A stretch of DNA of 56,517 nucleotides. Origin: JBLHKS01 sp047620505 (GTDB lineage: Bacteria > Verrucomicrobiota > Verrucomicrobiia > Verrucomicrobiales > DEV007). The position numbers and the translations under genes are program-made. The DNA is taken from the NCBI GenBank assembly GCA_047620505.1, contig JBLHKS010000019.1:1-56517 (forward strand). The letters are read 5' to 3'. Below, piece by piece: positions 21,340-29,765 of the stretch (position 1 is the stretch's first letter; the number at the start of each line of letters is the position of its first letter). The notes beneath the pieces are model-generated. The model had not been told where the DNA came from, made no database searches, and saw nothing but the letters and a program-made list of their open reading frames with translations.

Positions 21340-22572
21340 ATGCCCGAAAACAGCCAGCAGCTGCTAGAATCCGCTCTTGATCAAGGGCGGCGCGCTGGTG
21401 CACTGGCTCTGAACCGAGTCAGGCTTGCGTTGGTGCTCGGCGCGGCAGCGGTTTACCTGATCGGCGTGCTGATTCTGAAGATGCCGAATCTCCGGGAAAC
21501 CTGGTGGATGGTCGCGATCTTCACCCTGATTGCGGTCGGGCTCGATGTCGGCGCAAAGCGTAAGGAAAGCCTCGCCAGGCTGAGCCGTTACGCCGTCCCG
21601 GTTCTGGACATGCCCTTCGTGTTCATCCTCATGTGGTTCAATATTGAAGGCGCGACGGAAGGCGAGGCGGTCGCGATGTTCAGCCTGTCGATTTTCCTTT
21701 TTCTCACCGTGGTTTCCGCGCTCAGCATGCGGACGATCCAGGTTTTCGCCTCGGCGGTGGTCGCGTCTGGTTTCCAAATCCTCTTGTGTGTGAAAGACGG
21801 CGTGGCTCCGATTTCCTTCTTCGCAGGTCCGGTGATGCTGTTTTTAACCGCTTGGATGGCCAGCGATATCCCGCGCAGGCGGATGAATTTGATTCGTGAT
21901 CTGGCCGAGCGCGAGGCACGCAGAAATCGACTCGCCCGCTACTTTTCGCCGGGCGTGGCTGAGGTGATCGAGCAGCACGATGACCTCGGGGCAGGCGAAG
22001 AGTGCGAGATTTCCGTGCTTTTTGCGGACATTCGCGGCTTTACCCAGATGAGCGAGAATCTCGATGCTGCAGAGGTCGTCGGGATCTTGAACCAGTGGCA
22101 TGGCCGGATGGTGCACGAGGTTTTTGAGCAGGCGGGCACGTTAGACAAGTATCTTGGCGATGGTCTGATGGCTTACTTTAACGCGCCAGTCCGCCAGACC
22201 GATCATGCGGCTCGAGCCGTCAAATGCGCGCTCGCGATGTCCGACTCGATTGAGAAATTTAACGAAATTAGCCGACGTGATGGAGGCCAGCAGCTGCTGG
22301 CGGGAATTGGGATTCACTGCGGCGACGCTGTGGTCGGAGCGATTGGCGCGCCGCACCGCCGGGAGTTCACCGCGATCGGCGACACGGTGAATGTGGCCAG
22401 TCGACTTCAGGGCCTGACGCGCGAGTTCGACGTTCCGATTTTAGTCAGCGAAGCCGTTCGCGAGCTCGCGAGTTCGGATCCCGAATTGAGCTTTGTGGAA
22501 ATGGGCGAGGCCGAAGTTCGCGGCCGAGCTGGAAAAGTGCGGGTTTACAAGCCCGAGCGCAAAGTTGGTTGA
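21340..22572 (+). CDS. Membrane-bound class III adenylate/guanylate cyclase
   Basis: A 410-residue protein with about six transmembrane segments in residues 20-190 and a class III catalytic domain from about 215 to 395. Metal-binding aspartates lie in FADIRGF and YLGDG. The Lys of LDKYLGDG and the Asp of IGDTVNVASR match the adenine-selecting positions, and the Asn and Arg of VNVASR match the transition-state residues, so cAMP is the likelier product. A Shine-Dalgarno AGGAG lies 5 bp before the ATG. The next gene starts six bases after its stop, so it leads the plus-strand operon. A cyclic-nucleotide-binding exporter is encoded 9 kb away. Confidence 0.9.
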   Translation: MPENSQQLLESALDQGRRAGALALNRVRLALVLGAAAVYLIGVLILKMPNLRETWWMVAIFTLIAVGLDVGAKRKESLARLSRYAVPVLDMPFVFILMWFNIEGATEGEAVAMFSLSIFLFLTVVSALSMRTIQVFASAVVASGFQILLCVKDGVAPISFFAGPVMLFLTAWMASDIPRRRMNLIRDLAEREARRNRLARYFSPGVAEVIEQHDDLGAGEECEISVLFADIRGFTQMSENLDAAEVVGILNQWHGRMVHEVFEQAGTLDKYLGDGLMAYFNAPVRQTDHAARAVKCALAMSDSIEKFNEISRRDGGQQLLAGIGIHCGDAVVGAIGAPHRREFTAIGDTVNVASRLQGLTREFDVPILVSEAVRELASSDPELSFVEMGEAEVRGRAGKVRVYKPERKVG

Positions 22573-22578
22573 GTCACG

Positions 22579-23148
22579 GTGAACTCCATTGAGATCGCGT
22601 CAGAAAGTCTATCCATCTGGACTGCGAAAGTCGATCCATGCGAGCAGATCAACCGAAGGATTCTTGAAGAATTCGAAGCCGCCCGCCAGTTCTGGGATTT
22701 TTCTCATCCAGTTGGTGGTCGTTGGGAAAATGTTTATCTTCCCAGTGGCCTTGCCCGTAACGCGGTTCAATACCTTGAACAACTGCGAATGAGGGCCGAG
22801 AAGATCGTCGATCACGGCTTGAGATTGCATCATGATCCGAGCCAGCCGGAAGGGAACGGTTGGTGGTTCAATCAAATGGGTCCTGGTGAAAAAACAGGGA
22901 TTCACGATCACTCAGATCGGGCAGTTCTCTCGGCTGTTTACTATCTTTCGGCCCCGATTGGAGCGGGGAAAATCGTGTTTCATCCCGAAGGCGCGGATCC
23001 AGTGAAGCTGACGCCGGTTGAAGGACAGGCGCTGTTTTTTCCACCGTCTTTGAAGCATTCGGTGGAGGAAAACACTTCGCCGGAAACCCGCGTTTCGCTC
23101 GCTTTCAATCTCTACCGATCAGAACCAGGGCCACGATCGCTTTCCTGA
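22579..23148 (+). CDS. Putative 2OG-Fe(II) oxygenase
   Basis: A 189-residue protein with a GTG start. The pattern GIHDHSDRAVLSAVYYL followed by FFPPSLKHSVEEN and RVSLAFN matches the 2OG-Fe(II) oxygenase family in which H-x-H/D and a distal His bind iron and an Arg about ten residues later holds 2-oxoglutarate. Such enzymes hydroxylate or desaturate diverse substrates. It follows the cyclase by six bases and is probably translationally coupled. A hydroxylase would fit a tailoring role in lipid or pigment synthesis, but the substrate is not deducible. Confidence 0.72.
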   Translation: MNSIEIASESLSIWTAKVDPCEQINRRILEEFEAARQFWDFSHPVGGRWENVYLPSGLARNAVQYLEQLRMRAEKIVDHGLRLHHDPSQPEGNGWWFNQMGPGEKTGIHDHSDRAVLSAVYYLSAPIGAGKIVFHPEGADPVKLTPVEGQALFFPPSLKHSVEENTSPETRVSLAFNLYRSEPGPRSLS

Positions 23149-23213
23149 GTTAGCCGAAGCTTTTGGATTATTTTATTGCCAACTCGGCATCATCGGATCA
23201 AAACAGAGTGGTA

Positions 23214-24341
23214 ATGGGGACGTTTACGAATTTTTTCCTTTCCACGGCAAAAACGACGGCCAAAGCGATGCTTTCTGCGCCGGGTGCGGTGGCCTCTCGA
23301 ACGATCGAAGGCGCGCGCACGGCGGTGTCTCCATCGAGGACTTCCGCCTCTTTGGCCGAGTATCGAAATAAGGGTGAAGTCTATGGCTTGGTTCGGGCCA
23401 ACGAGTTGATTCTGAGGGTCCCTCGCAAGTTGCCTCACCCGTTTCCGCTCGAAGAATATCTCCCTCGGGCTCTGAAACGAAATCCGTATGCTTCACTTTT
23501 TGCGTTAGAAGGTCTCGGCCGACTTTACGGGACCAGCTACTTGAAAGCAGAGATCGAGCCGAAGAATATTCTGCATACGAATGTTGTTCCCTACCTGCCG
23601 GAAAGTGCTCGGCTCGTTCTTCACGCCGGAATCGGGCTTTCGTTCGCCAAAGTGCTTCTGGATCGAATCGCAAATTCGGCAAACGAAGCCAAAATCAACG
23701 AAACCGTTCAGCGGATCGTCGGGCTTTGTCGAGACAACTCCGAGCCGTCCTGTCTTGGGGCTGCGCTCGAAGCGCTCGGTCTCGTTGTCCGCTGTTTTCA
23801 TCCGCAAATGATGGCCCAGACCGTCAAGAATCTTGAAGAGCACTCGCCTGACGTCCTTCCGTATTTCTGGCATGGCGCCGGACGCGCGATTTATTTCACG
23901 CCGGGCAATTTCCTGCCGTTTTCCACTTGGAATGCGATCCAGATGGCCAAGCAACTGGGCAAGGGCGACAAGATGATTCAGGACAATGCGATTTCCGGCG
24001 TTATCTCGGCTCTTGTCATGGTAAACGTCCGTTCTCCCGAGGTCCTCGCGCATCTTGTGATCGACGCGCACGGCAAGCAGCTGCTGGGTGAGCCGGGAGT
24101 CGCTCACGGCGTCGCGACCTCGATTATCATGCGCGAAATCACGACTCCGGGCGCTTCGTTCATCGATTCGTTTTTGAAATTCAACCCGGCGCGGGCGAGC
24201 GACGAATTCCGCGAAAACTGGGAGCAAATTGTGGGTGCTCCGAGCCAGCGCGCGGTCGATGTTTATGCTCCGGCGGTGAAAGCGCAGGGCCAGTTTGATG
24301 TCATCTGCAAATTCGATGACCTTGAGAATTTGACGAGATGA
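23214..24341 (+). CDS. DUF1702 family protein (copy 1)
   Basis: About 375 residues from the ATG at 23214 (MGTFTNFFLS); a TTG at 23163 is an alternative start. The core shows EALGLVVR, then YFWHGAGRAIYF, the HGxGRxxYF signature of DUF1702. From memory, this family is found beside enediyne PKS cassettes (UnbL type) and in many uncharacterised clusters together with ASPIC/UnbV proteins. No enzyme activity is established. A paralogue with YQLFWHGSGRGLYF is at 36629. It overlaps the UbiB-like kinase by 4 bp (ATGA). Confidence 0.8.
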   Translation: MGTFTNFFLSTAKTTAKAMLSAPGAVASRTIEGARTAVSPSRTSASLAEYRNKGEVYGLVRANELILRVPRKLPHPFPLEEYLPRALKRNPYASLFALEGLGRLYGTSYLKAEIEPKNILHTNVVPYLPESARLVLHAGIGLSFAKVLLDRIANSANEAKINETVQRIVGLCRDNSEPSCLGAALEALGLVVRCFHPQMMAQTVKNLEEHSPDVLPYFWHGAGRAIYFTPGNFLPFSTWNAIQMAKQLGKGDKMIQDNAISGVISALVMVNVRSPEVLAHLVIDAHGKQLLGEPGVAHGVATSIIMREITTPGASFIDSFLKFNPARASDEFRENWEQIVGAPSQRAVDVYAPAVKAQGQFDVICKFDDLENLTR

Positions 24342-25786
24342 AGCGCTTCAAAAAACGCGTCCGAGAATCAGCTGCGATGTTTTCGCGGCTGTTCAGGGTG
24401 ACGTCCGTGCTGCTGAAACATCAGTGGTTTAAGCGGATTTATGACCCGGTGCGGCGCATGTTTGGCTCGGAAAATGTCCCGACAAAGCCGGATCGCATCA
24501 AACAATTGTTTGAGGATCTCGGCGGCAGCTACATCAAACTCGGCCAGATTATGGCGCTTCAGCCGGATCTGATTCCGCCCGAAGTCTGCAACATGTTGCT
24601 GGATTTGATGGACCGAGTTACGCCGTTCGGAGGGGACGAAGCCCGCCGGATTTTCGCACGTGAGACGGGGAGATCGGTCGATGAGTCCTTTGACAGTTTC
24701 GACGACGAGCCGCTCTCAACTGCGTCGATCGGCCAGGTCCACGTCGCGGTTTTGAACGGCGAGAAAGTCGCTGTAAAAGTTCAGCGCCCGGAGGCGGAAG
24801 CCAAAATGATTCCAGACATCCGGATCGCGTCCTTCGTGATCAGCATGATTCGGTTTTTCCACATCAAAAAGCTCAGGTGGATGATTGAGCCGATGTCCGA
24901 ATTCATCAACTGGACCTGGGAGGAACTCGATTATCGGCACGAAACCCGCTACCAGGCCAAGGCGCTCGAAAACTCGCGGGGCGAGCCTTTTGAGAAGGTT
25001 CCGAAGGTGCATTGGGAGTTCACGACTCGTCGAATCGCGGTTTCCGAGTTTCTTACGGGCATAACCACTTTGGATGTGATCAGATTGCGTGAAAAGCACG
25101 GGTTTATTCCAGAAGGGGTGACTCCTCCAGGTTACGACGGAGATGAATTCTGCAAAAACATCGTCAATAATTTCCTCGATAGCGCCTTCGATTGCGGGCT
25201 GTTCCACGCGGATCTTCACCCGGCGAATCTCATGGTCATGGACAACAACGTGGTCGGCTATTTCGACTACGGAATCACCGGCGTTCTGTCCGAGCATTCG
25301 CGCCGAAATCTGATGGGGCTCACCCTTGCCTATGCCCAGGGTAATTTTGTGGAGATGGCCGATATTTTCGTCAAGGTGTCGACGATGACGGCGGAATCGG
25401 ATGTCGAAAAACTCAAAGAAGGTCTGAGAACGCGCTCGAAGAATTGGACCAGCAGTGAGAACCAGGTCAGCATAACTTCGATGATGCTCGACTGGGTATT
25501 TTTGTCGCGCGACGCGAACATCTGGCCACAGCGCGACGTCGTGAAATACATTCGCTGCTCCGTTGCGATGGACGGTCTGATCAAGCGGCTCAACCCGGAT
25601 TTCGACGTTTCCAAAGCCCTTGCTGAAGCTTCGCGTCGGCACCTCGAAATGGGGATGCGGCGTCATGTTTTTTCCTACGACAACATCTTCCGGGCTTTCG
25701 CTGACACGGCTGATTTGATCTTGGGAGGAACTGCAAGAGTTCGCGAAGCCTTCGCGAATATGGAAGGGGTGACCGCTCCGAGTTAA
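24338..25786 (+). CDS. ABC1/UbiB/AarF family atypical kinase
   Basis: A 482-residue protein with the complete ABC1 motif set: KLGQ at 67-70 in the KxGQ loop, the Ala-rich loop STASIGQVH, the VAVKVQRPEAE lysine strand, ELDYRHE, the catalytic-loop HADLHPANLMV and the DYG (DFG-like) metal site. Family members support ubiquinone or other isoprenoid-lipid metabolism, apparently through an ATPase activity that helps extract hydrophobic intermediates. In this operon, between DUF1702 and DinB-like genes, a role in handling a membrane-embedded product is plausible. A divergent relative lies at 29766. Confidence 0.88.
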   Translation: MKRFKKRVRESAAMFSRLFRVTSVLLKHQWFKRIYDPVRRMFGSENVPTKPDRIKQLFEDLGGSYIKLGQIMALQPDLIPPEVCNMLLDLMDRVTPFGGDEARRIFARETGRSVDESFDSFDDEPLSTASIGQVHVAVLNGEKVAVKVQRPEAEAKMIPDIRIASFVISMIRFFHIKKLRWMIEPMSEFINWTWEELDYRHETRYQAKALENSRGEPFEKVPKVHWEFTTRRIAVSEFLTGITTLDVIRLREKHGFIPEGVTPPGYDGDEFCKNIVNNFLDSAFDCGLFHADLHPANLMVMDNNVVGYFDYGITGVLSEHSRRNLMGLTLAYAQGNFVEMADIFVKVSTMTAESDVEKLKEGLRTRSKNWTSSENQVSITSMMLDWVFLSRDANIWPQRDVVKYIRCSVAMDGLIKRLNPDFDVSKALAEASRRHLEMGMRRHVFSYDNIFRAFADTADLILGGTARVREAFANMEGVTAPS

Positions 25787-25806
25787 CGAAAACGCCATCA
25801 AAAAAA

Positions 25807-26469
25807 ATGACCGCGATTACGAATCAAGAAATCGACTCCGGCCTGGCCAGGGCGCGTGACGTCCGGGCAAAAACGCTCGAAGTTTTTGCCGAGTTGACGC
25901 AGGAGCAGCTCGATCGAAAACCTGCCCAATCGAAGTGGATTTTCGGCGACAAAGCTCAATGGTCGCTTGGCGAGCATGCCGATCACGTTCTCCGGGTCGA
26001 GAGCTACATCCGAACGGAAGTGATCGGGAAACTGATCGAAATGGCAAAGACCTATCCGAAGCCCATCCTTCAAAAATCGCTGAAGGATCTCAAGCTGATC
26101 TCGACCGCAATTCCCAGGATTCTTCATTGGCCGGCGGAGAAACTTATCAACTGGTCCAATCAACTGAGCGCTCGGTTTGTCCCGCGGCGAGTCACCGAGT
26201 TTGCTTTTCGCTACTCGCGTTTTCCAGCGACAAATCCGGAATCCTGGGCCCCGCGAGTCGGTCGTTCAGCCGATGAGCTGCGTGCCGAACTGAGCGAATC
26301 GCTCTCTAAGATGGAGGCGCTGTTTGAGGAAAACGCGGACGCAGATTTCGCCAGCATGATTTTCAAGCACACCGTTGTCGGCAGCCACACGGTGCCGCAG
26401 ATGCTGCGAATCAGCTCGATCCACGAAGAATGGCATCAGGACCGATTTGCCGAATTGTTGAAGGACTAA
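25807..26469 (+). CDS. DinB-fold putative metal-dependent protein (copy 1)
   Basis: A 220-residue four-helix-bundle protein of the DinB/YfiT superfamily. The likely metal ligands are His60 in GEHADHV and His206 and His210 in SIHEEWHQDRF, the usual three-His arrangement. Characterised relatives use bacillithiol or mycothiol as thiol cofactors or act as hydrolases or isomerases; this one cannot be assigned. A paralogue with GELADHI and HEEWHHPDF is at 41341-42012, again next to CRTAC1/UnbV genes. It sits 20 bp after the UbiB-like gene. Confidence 0.78.
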   Translation: MTAITNQEIDSGLARARDVRAKTLEVFAELTQEQLDRKPAQSKWIFGDKAQWSLGEHADHVLRVESYIRTEVIGKLIEMAKTYPKPILQKSLKDLKLISTAIPRILHWPAEKLINWSNQLSARFVPRRVTEFAFRYSRFPATNPESWAPRVGRSADELRAELSESLSKMEALFEENADADFASMIFKHTVVGSHTVPQMLRISSIHEEWHQDRFAELLKD

Positions 26470-26474
26470 CGCGA

Positions 26475-27014
26475 ATGGAATCAGCTCAGAAACCGGAAGT
26501 CGGAGGCCCAGTGCCGGAATTCAGCCTGCCTGTGATTGGCGGGGGAGAGCCGGAAAGTTTGGCCTCGATCCTAAGCGGTCGAAAGGGAGCGCTCGTCGTT
26601 TTCTGGTCGGCGGTCTGCTCACATTGTCGGCGTTACGACGGCTACTTGAAGGAATTCGCCGCTAACCATCCGGAACTCGGCCTCGTTGTGATCGCCGCGC
26701 GCCAGGGCGAAACTGAGCCGGAACTTGCCCGGACGAAAATTCAGCGCGAGCTCGATTTCACGCTGCTCCGCGACGCCAATTTGGAAACCGCCCGAGCCTG
26801 GCTCGTTAATCAGACGCCGTGCGCATTTTTGATCGATGCCCAGCAGCTGCTGGTTTACCGCGGAGCGATCGACAATTTCAAATACCCGAAGGATCCGGAT
26901 TTCGCGCCTTACCTTGAGGATGCGATCGCTGATTTTCTAGCCGGAAAAGCGGTTCGCCGCGCGGATTCGCCAAGTTTCGGCTGCCCAACCGAATCGGTCT
27001 ACTATAACAAATGA
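26475..27014 (+). CDS. Thioredoxin-like (TlpA/AhpC-type) redoxin
   Basis: A 179-residue thioredoxin-fold protein from the ATG at 26475 (MESAQKPEVG), five bases after the DinB gene. FWSAVCSHCRRYDG holds the CxxC pair Cys48-Cys51, followed by the cis-Pro region QTPCAFLID. No signal peptide or lipobox is visible, so it seems cytoplasmic, unlike the TlpA lipoprotein at 37721. The stop overlaps the following CRTAC1 start by 4 bp, which suggests a functional pairing of a dithiol redoxin with an ASPIC/UnbV protein. Confidence 0.82.
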   Translation: MESAQKPEVGGPVPEFSLPVIGGGEPESLASILSGRKGALVVFWSAVCSHCRRYDGYLKEFAANHPELGLVVIAARQGETEPELARTKIQRELDFTLLRDANLETARAWLVNQTPCAFLIDAQQLLVYRGAIDNFKYPKDPDFAPYLEDAIADFLAGKAVRRADSPSFGCPTESVYYNK

Positions 27015-29353
27015 GCGATAAACCGACCTCGGCCCTTGCCCTCGCCGCCCTGCGATTTTCGATGCGGGCTGCAAATCGCGGACTCGGAATTGCGGACGCT
27101 GCGCTGCGCGGAATGCGCGTGACGGTCGACAAAATTGCAGGCCGCGATCAGTCGAAACGAGAGAACGCTCCTCCGGCGAAAACTCCGGCTGACCTCGAAG
27201 CTGGAACGTCAGAACTGGCGAACCGTTTGGTCAGGCTCGCTCGGTCGGGTCGGACTCGTCCGGCGGCGATTCTTCGAGAGACTTTCGACGCCGCGCGACA
27301 GTGTTTTCCGCGTGGAGAAATCAAAAATCCCCGCGCTTGGCTGATGGCACCGCTCGACCTGCCGCTCGCGCTCGGCACGCTGACGATGCAGGAACTCCGA
27401 AGGACAGCTGGCGCGTTTTCGACCGTTCGGCCGGAGGTCTGGCCCGATTTCCTGGAATTTGTCGTCGAAGTTTTCAGCGATCTTCAGGTCTATTTTACTC
27501 TGCGCTACGGCGAAGAGCTGGAGCGACGGAGCGATCATCTGATCAAGAATCCGGAGGACACGCAGGCTCGGTTCGAGTACGGCCGAACGCTGATGAAATG
27601 TGGGCTGTTCCAGGAAGCGGTCGAGGAACTTGAGCAGGCGACGGAGGACCCGAAACTCGTCCAGCGCGCTTTGTACGAAAGCCAGGTCGCTTCGTATCGG
27701 CTCGGAGATTTTGACGGCGCGATCAATTTCGGAGTCGCCAGCTTGGATCAAGATCCGGAAGACGTGAAATCGCGTTACTGGCTCTGGCTCGCTGCGCAGA
27801 AGGCCGGTGGTTACCCGGAAGCTGTGCCTGAAGAATCGCGAATGAGCGTCGTGGCCGGTTACGAGTCGACGGACCTCCAATTGGAAGACGTCGCTACGGA
27901 AATCGGCCTCGATAAAACCTCCGGCGGGCGGGGAACGGCCGTGTTCGACTCTAACGGAAATGGCTATCTCGACGTCGTGATCGCCGGTGCCCACGCGGGC
28001 TGTTCGCTCTACCGAAACAACGGAGACGGCACGTTCACTGACATTTCTCCGGGCTCCGGACTGGATAAATGCGTTTACGCCTTCAGCGTCGCGGTCGGCG
28101 ATTACAACAACGATGGCCTACCCGATTTGTTTATCTCGGGTCTCGGTTTTTTCGATGGTCAGGGCGTTTTGATGCGGAACAACGGCGACGGCACGTTTTC
28201 GGACGTCACAGCAGCTGCTGGCTTGGAAATGTGGGGCCCGGCGTTCACAGCAACCTGGGTGGACTACGATCTGGACGGCAATCTCGACCTTTTCATCGTT
28301 AACAATCTCGGCGGTCTGTTCGATCGCAAAACGCCTAACCGGCTTTATCACAATAACGGCGACGGAACCTTCACCGACGTCACGAAAGAGGCGGGGCTCC
28401 TAACCGAATGGACAAGTCTCGGCGCGACCTGGGGCGATTTCCGAAACAACGGCCTGCCCGATTTGTTCGTCAGCAATCTCGGCAACGCCCAGCTTTTCGA
28501 GAACAACGGCGACGGTACTTTCACCGACGTAAGCCGAAGAGCGGGCGTCGATTCTGCCGCAATCGGCTCAGCCAGCATCAGCCTTGATATCGACAACGAC
28601 GGCTGGCTTGATATCGTGCAATTCGCCTATTCGCGACCCGCAGACGTGATTCACACGCTTCGGACCGGGCGCGCGCCGAAGGGTGGGGGGCCGCTGCGCG
28701 TTTTCCGGAATAATCGCGACGGAACGTTCACGAACATCGCGCCGGACATCGGTCTCGACCAAAGTTGGGGCACGATGAGCGGAGCGGCGGGCGACATTTC
28801 GAACAACGGCTCGCTCGACTTGCTGCTCGGAAACGGCGATCCCAGCATGGACCGATCCGAAGCCTCGATCCTGTTCGAAGGCGATGGAAAGAATTTCCGC
28901 AACACCACATTTTCCGCCGGAATGCCGTTTACCGGCAAGGGCCACGGGGCGAATCTCGCTGACCTCGCTGGCGATGGCCGGCTTCATCTGATTGTCGGTG
29001 CAGGCGGGCTTTATCCCGGCGATTTGATGACGACGACCGTGCATCGCCCGAAGAAGGTGCCGGGAAATTATGTCAATGTCAGGCTCATCGGGACCGGTAA
29101 GAGCACTCGCGACGCGCTCGGTGCGCGGATCCGGCTGCGAGCGGGCGGGCGCGACCAATTTCGGATCGTTTCCGGCGGAAGCGGCTTCGGTTGCATGCCG
29201 TTTGAGCAACATTTCGGTCTCGCCGACCTCACAGAAATTGAGCGGATTGAAATTCGTTGGCCGAGCGGGCACCAGCAGCTGCTGGAAACGCCGCCGGTGA
29301 ACAAGACGATCTCGATTACTGAGGGCGAGGGCGGTTTTAAATCCGTGTACTGA
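27011..29353 (+). CDS. CRTAC1-like protein: TPR + FG-GAP/VCBS propeller + ASPIC/UnbV
   Basis: A 780-residue protein. TPR-like helices occupy about 170-270. Several FG-GAP/VCBS repeats with Ca-binding motifs such as FDSNGNGYLDVV and YNNDGLPDLFI run over about 285-640, and the C-terminal ASPIC/UnbV domain covers about 690-770 (FGLADLTEIERIEIRWPSG). No obvious signal peptide or membrane segment is present, unlike the two paralogues at 42030-47123, and it has no in-frame TGA. UnbV proteins accompany enediyne PKS cassettes and many PVC and Acidobacteria loci; their biochemical role is unknown. Confidence 0.87.
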   Translation: MSDKPTSALALAALRFSMRAANRGLGIADAALRGMRVTVDKIAGRDQSKRENAPPAKTPADLEAGTSELANRLVRLARSGRTRPAAILRETFDAARQCFPRGEIKNPRAWLMAPLDLPLALGTLTMQELRRTAGAFSTVRPEVWPDFLEFVVEVFSDLQVYFTLRYGEELERRSDHLIKNPEDTQARFEYGRTLMKCGLFQEAVEELEQATEDPKLVQRALYESQVASYRLGDFDGAINFGVASLDQDPEDVKSRYWLWLAAQKAGGYPEAVPEESRMSVVAGYESTDLQLEDVATEIGLDKTSGGRGTAVFDSNGNGYLDVVIAGAHAGCSLYRNNGDGTFTDISPGSGLDKCVYAFSVAVGDYNNDGLPDLFISGLGFFDGQGVLMRNNGDGTFSDVTAAAGLEMWGPAFTATWVDYDLDGNLDLFIVNNLGGLFDRKTPNRLYHNNGDGTFTDVTKEAGLLTEWTSLGATWGDFRNNGLPDLFVSNLGNAQLFENNGDGTFTDVSRRAGVDSAAIGSASISLDIDNDGWLDIVQFAYSRPADVIHTLRTGRAPKGGGPLRVFRNNRDGTFTNIAPDIGLDQSWGTMSGAAGDISNNGSLDLLLGNGDPSMDRSEASILFEGDGKNFRNTTFSAGMPFTGKGHGANLADLAGDGRLHLIVGAGGLYPGDLMTTTVHRPKKVPGNYVNVRLIGTGKSTRDALGARIRLRAGGRDQFRIVSGGSGFGCMPFEQHFGLADLTEIERIEIRWPSGHQQLLETPPVNKTISITEGEGGFKSVY

Positions 29354-29443
29354 GCCTCAAGCCACGGTAAGATTCAATCTTTGGGGGTTGCCTTGCTGGT
29401 GAGCTTCAGGTAAAACTCCCCCTTCGAAGCCACCGGATTTATC

Positions 29444-29749
29444 ATGAGAGAAATAGCAAAATCGATGATTAGTTTTTCCTTCGCTGTGGGAATGGCTGGA
29501 GCGCGAGGAGTCCTTTCGCTGGCCAATCCGCATCAGAGGGAGCGATTTATTCGAGACTCCCAGGGGCTCCTTCATCGCGGAACCAAGGCGACGATCGACA
29601 CTCTGGGGCGCGATTTTCGCGAGACATTTGCGTTTGCCGATGATTTCCAGAGGCGGACGATCGATGCGATTTCCACAACCGCTAAGGCCGTGACTTCGAA
29701 GGCTCGTCCAACCACAACCGCTGAGGCGAACCCGCCTGAAGCGCAGTGA
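29444..29749 (+). CDS. Small hypothetical protein
   Basis: A 101-residue basic, Ala/Thr-rich protein starting MREIAKSMISFSFAVGMAGARG, with a mildly hydrophobic N-terminal helix (about 7-24), then predicted helical residues and a disordered TTTAEANPPEAQ tail. It is loosely reminiscent of phasin-like or membrane-associated helical proteins but matches no family I recognise. It follows the CRTAC1 gene by 90 bp and precedes the ABC1-like gene by 16 bp, so it may belong to the same operon. Confidence 0.55.
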   Translation: MREIAKSMISFSFAVGMAGARGVLSLANPHQRERFIRDSQGLLHRGTKATIDTLGRDFRETFAFADDFQRRTIDAISTTAKAVTSKARPTTTAEANPPEAQ

Positions 29750-29765
29750 GAATTTTCGAACTGAC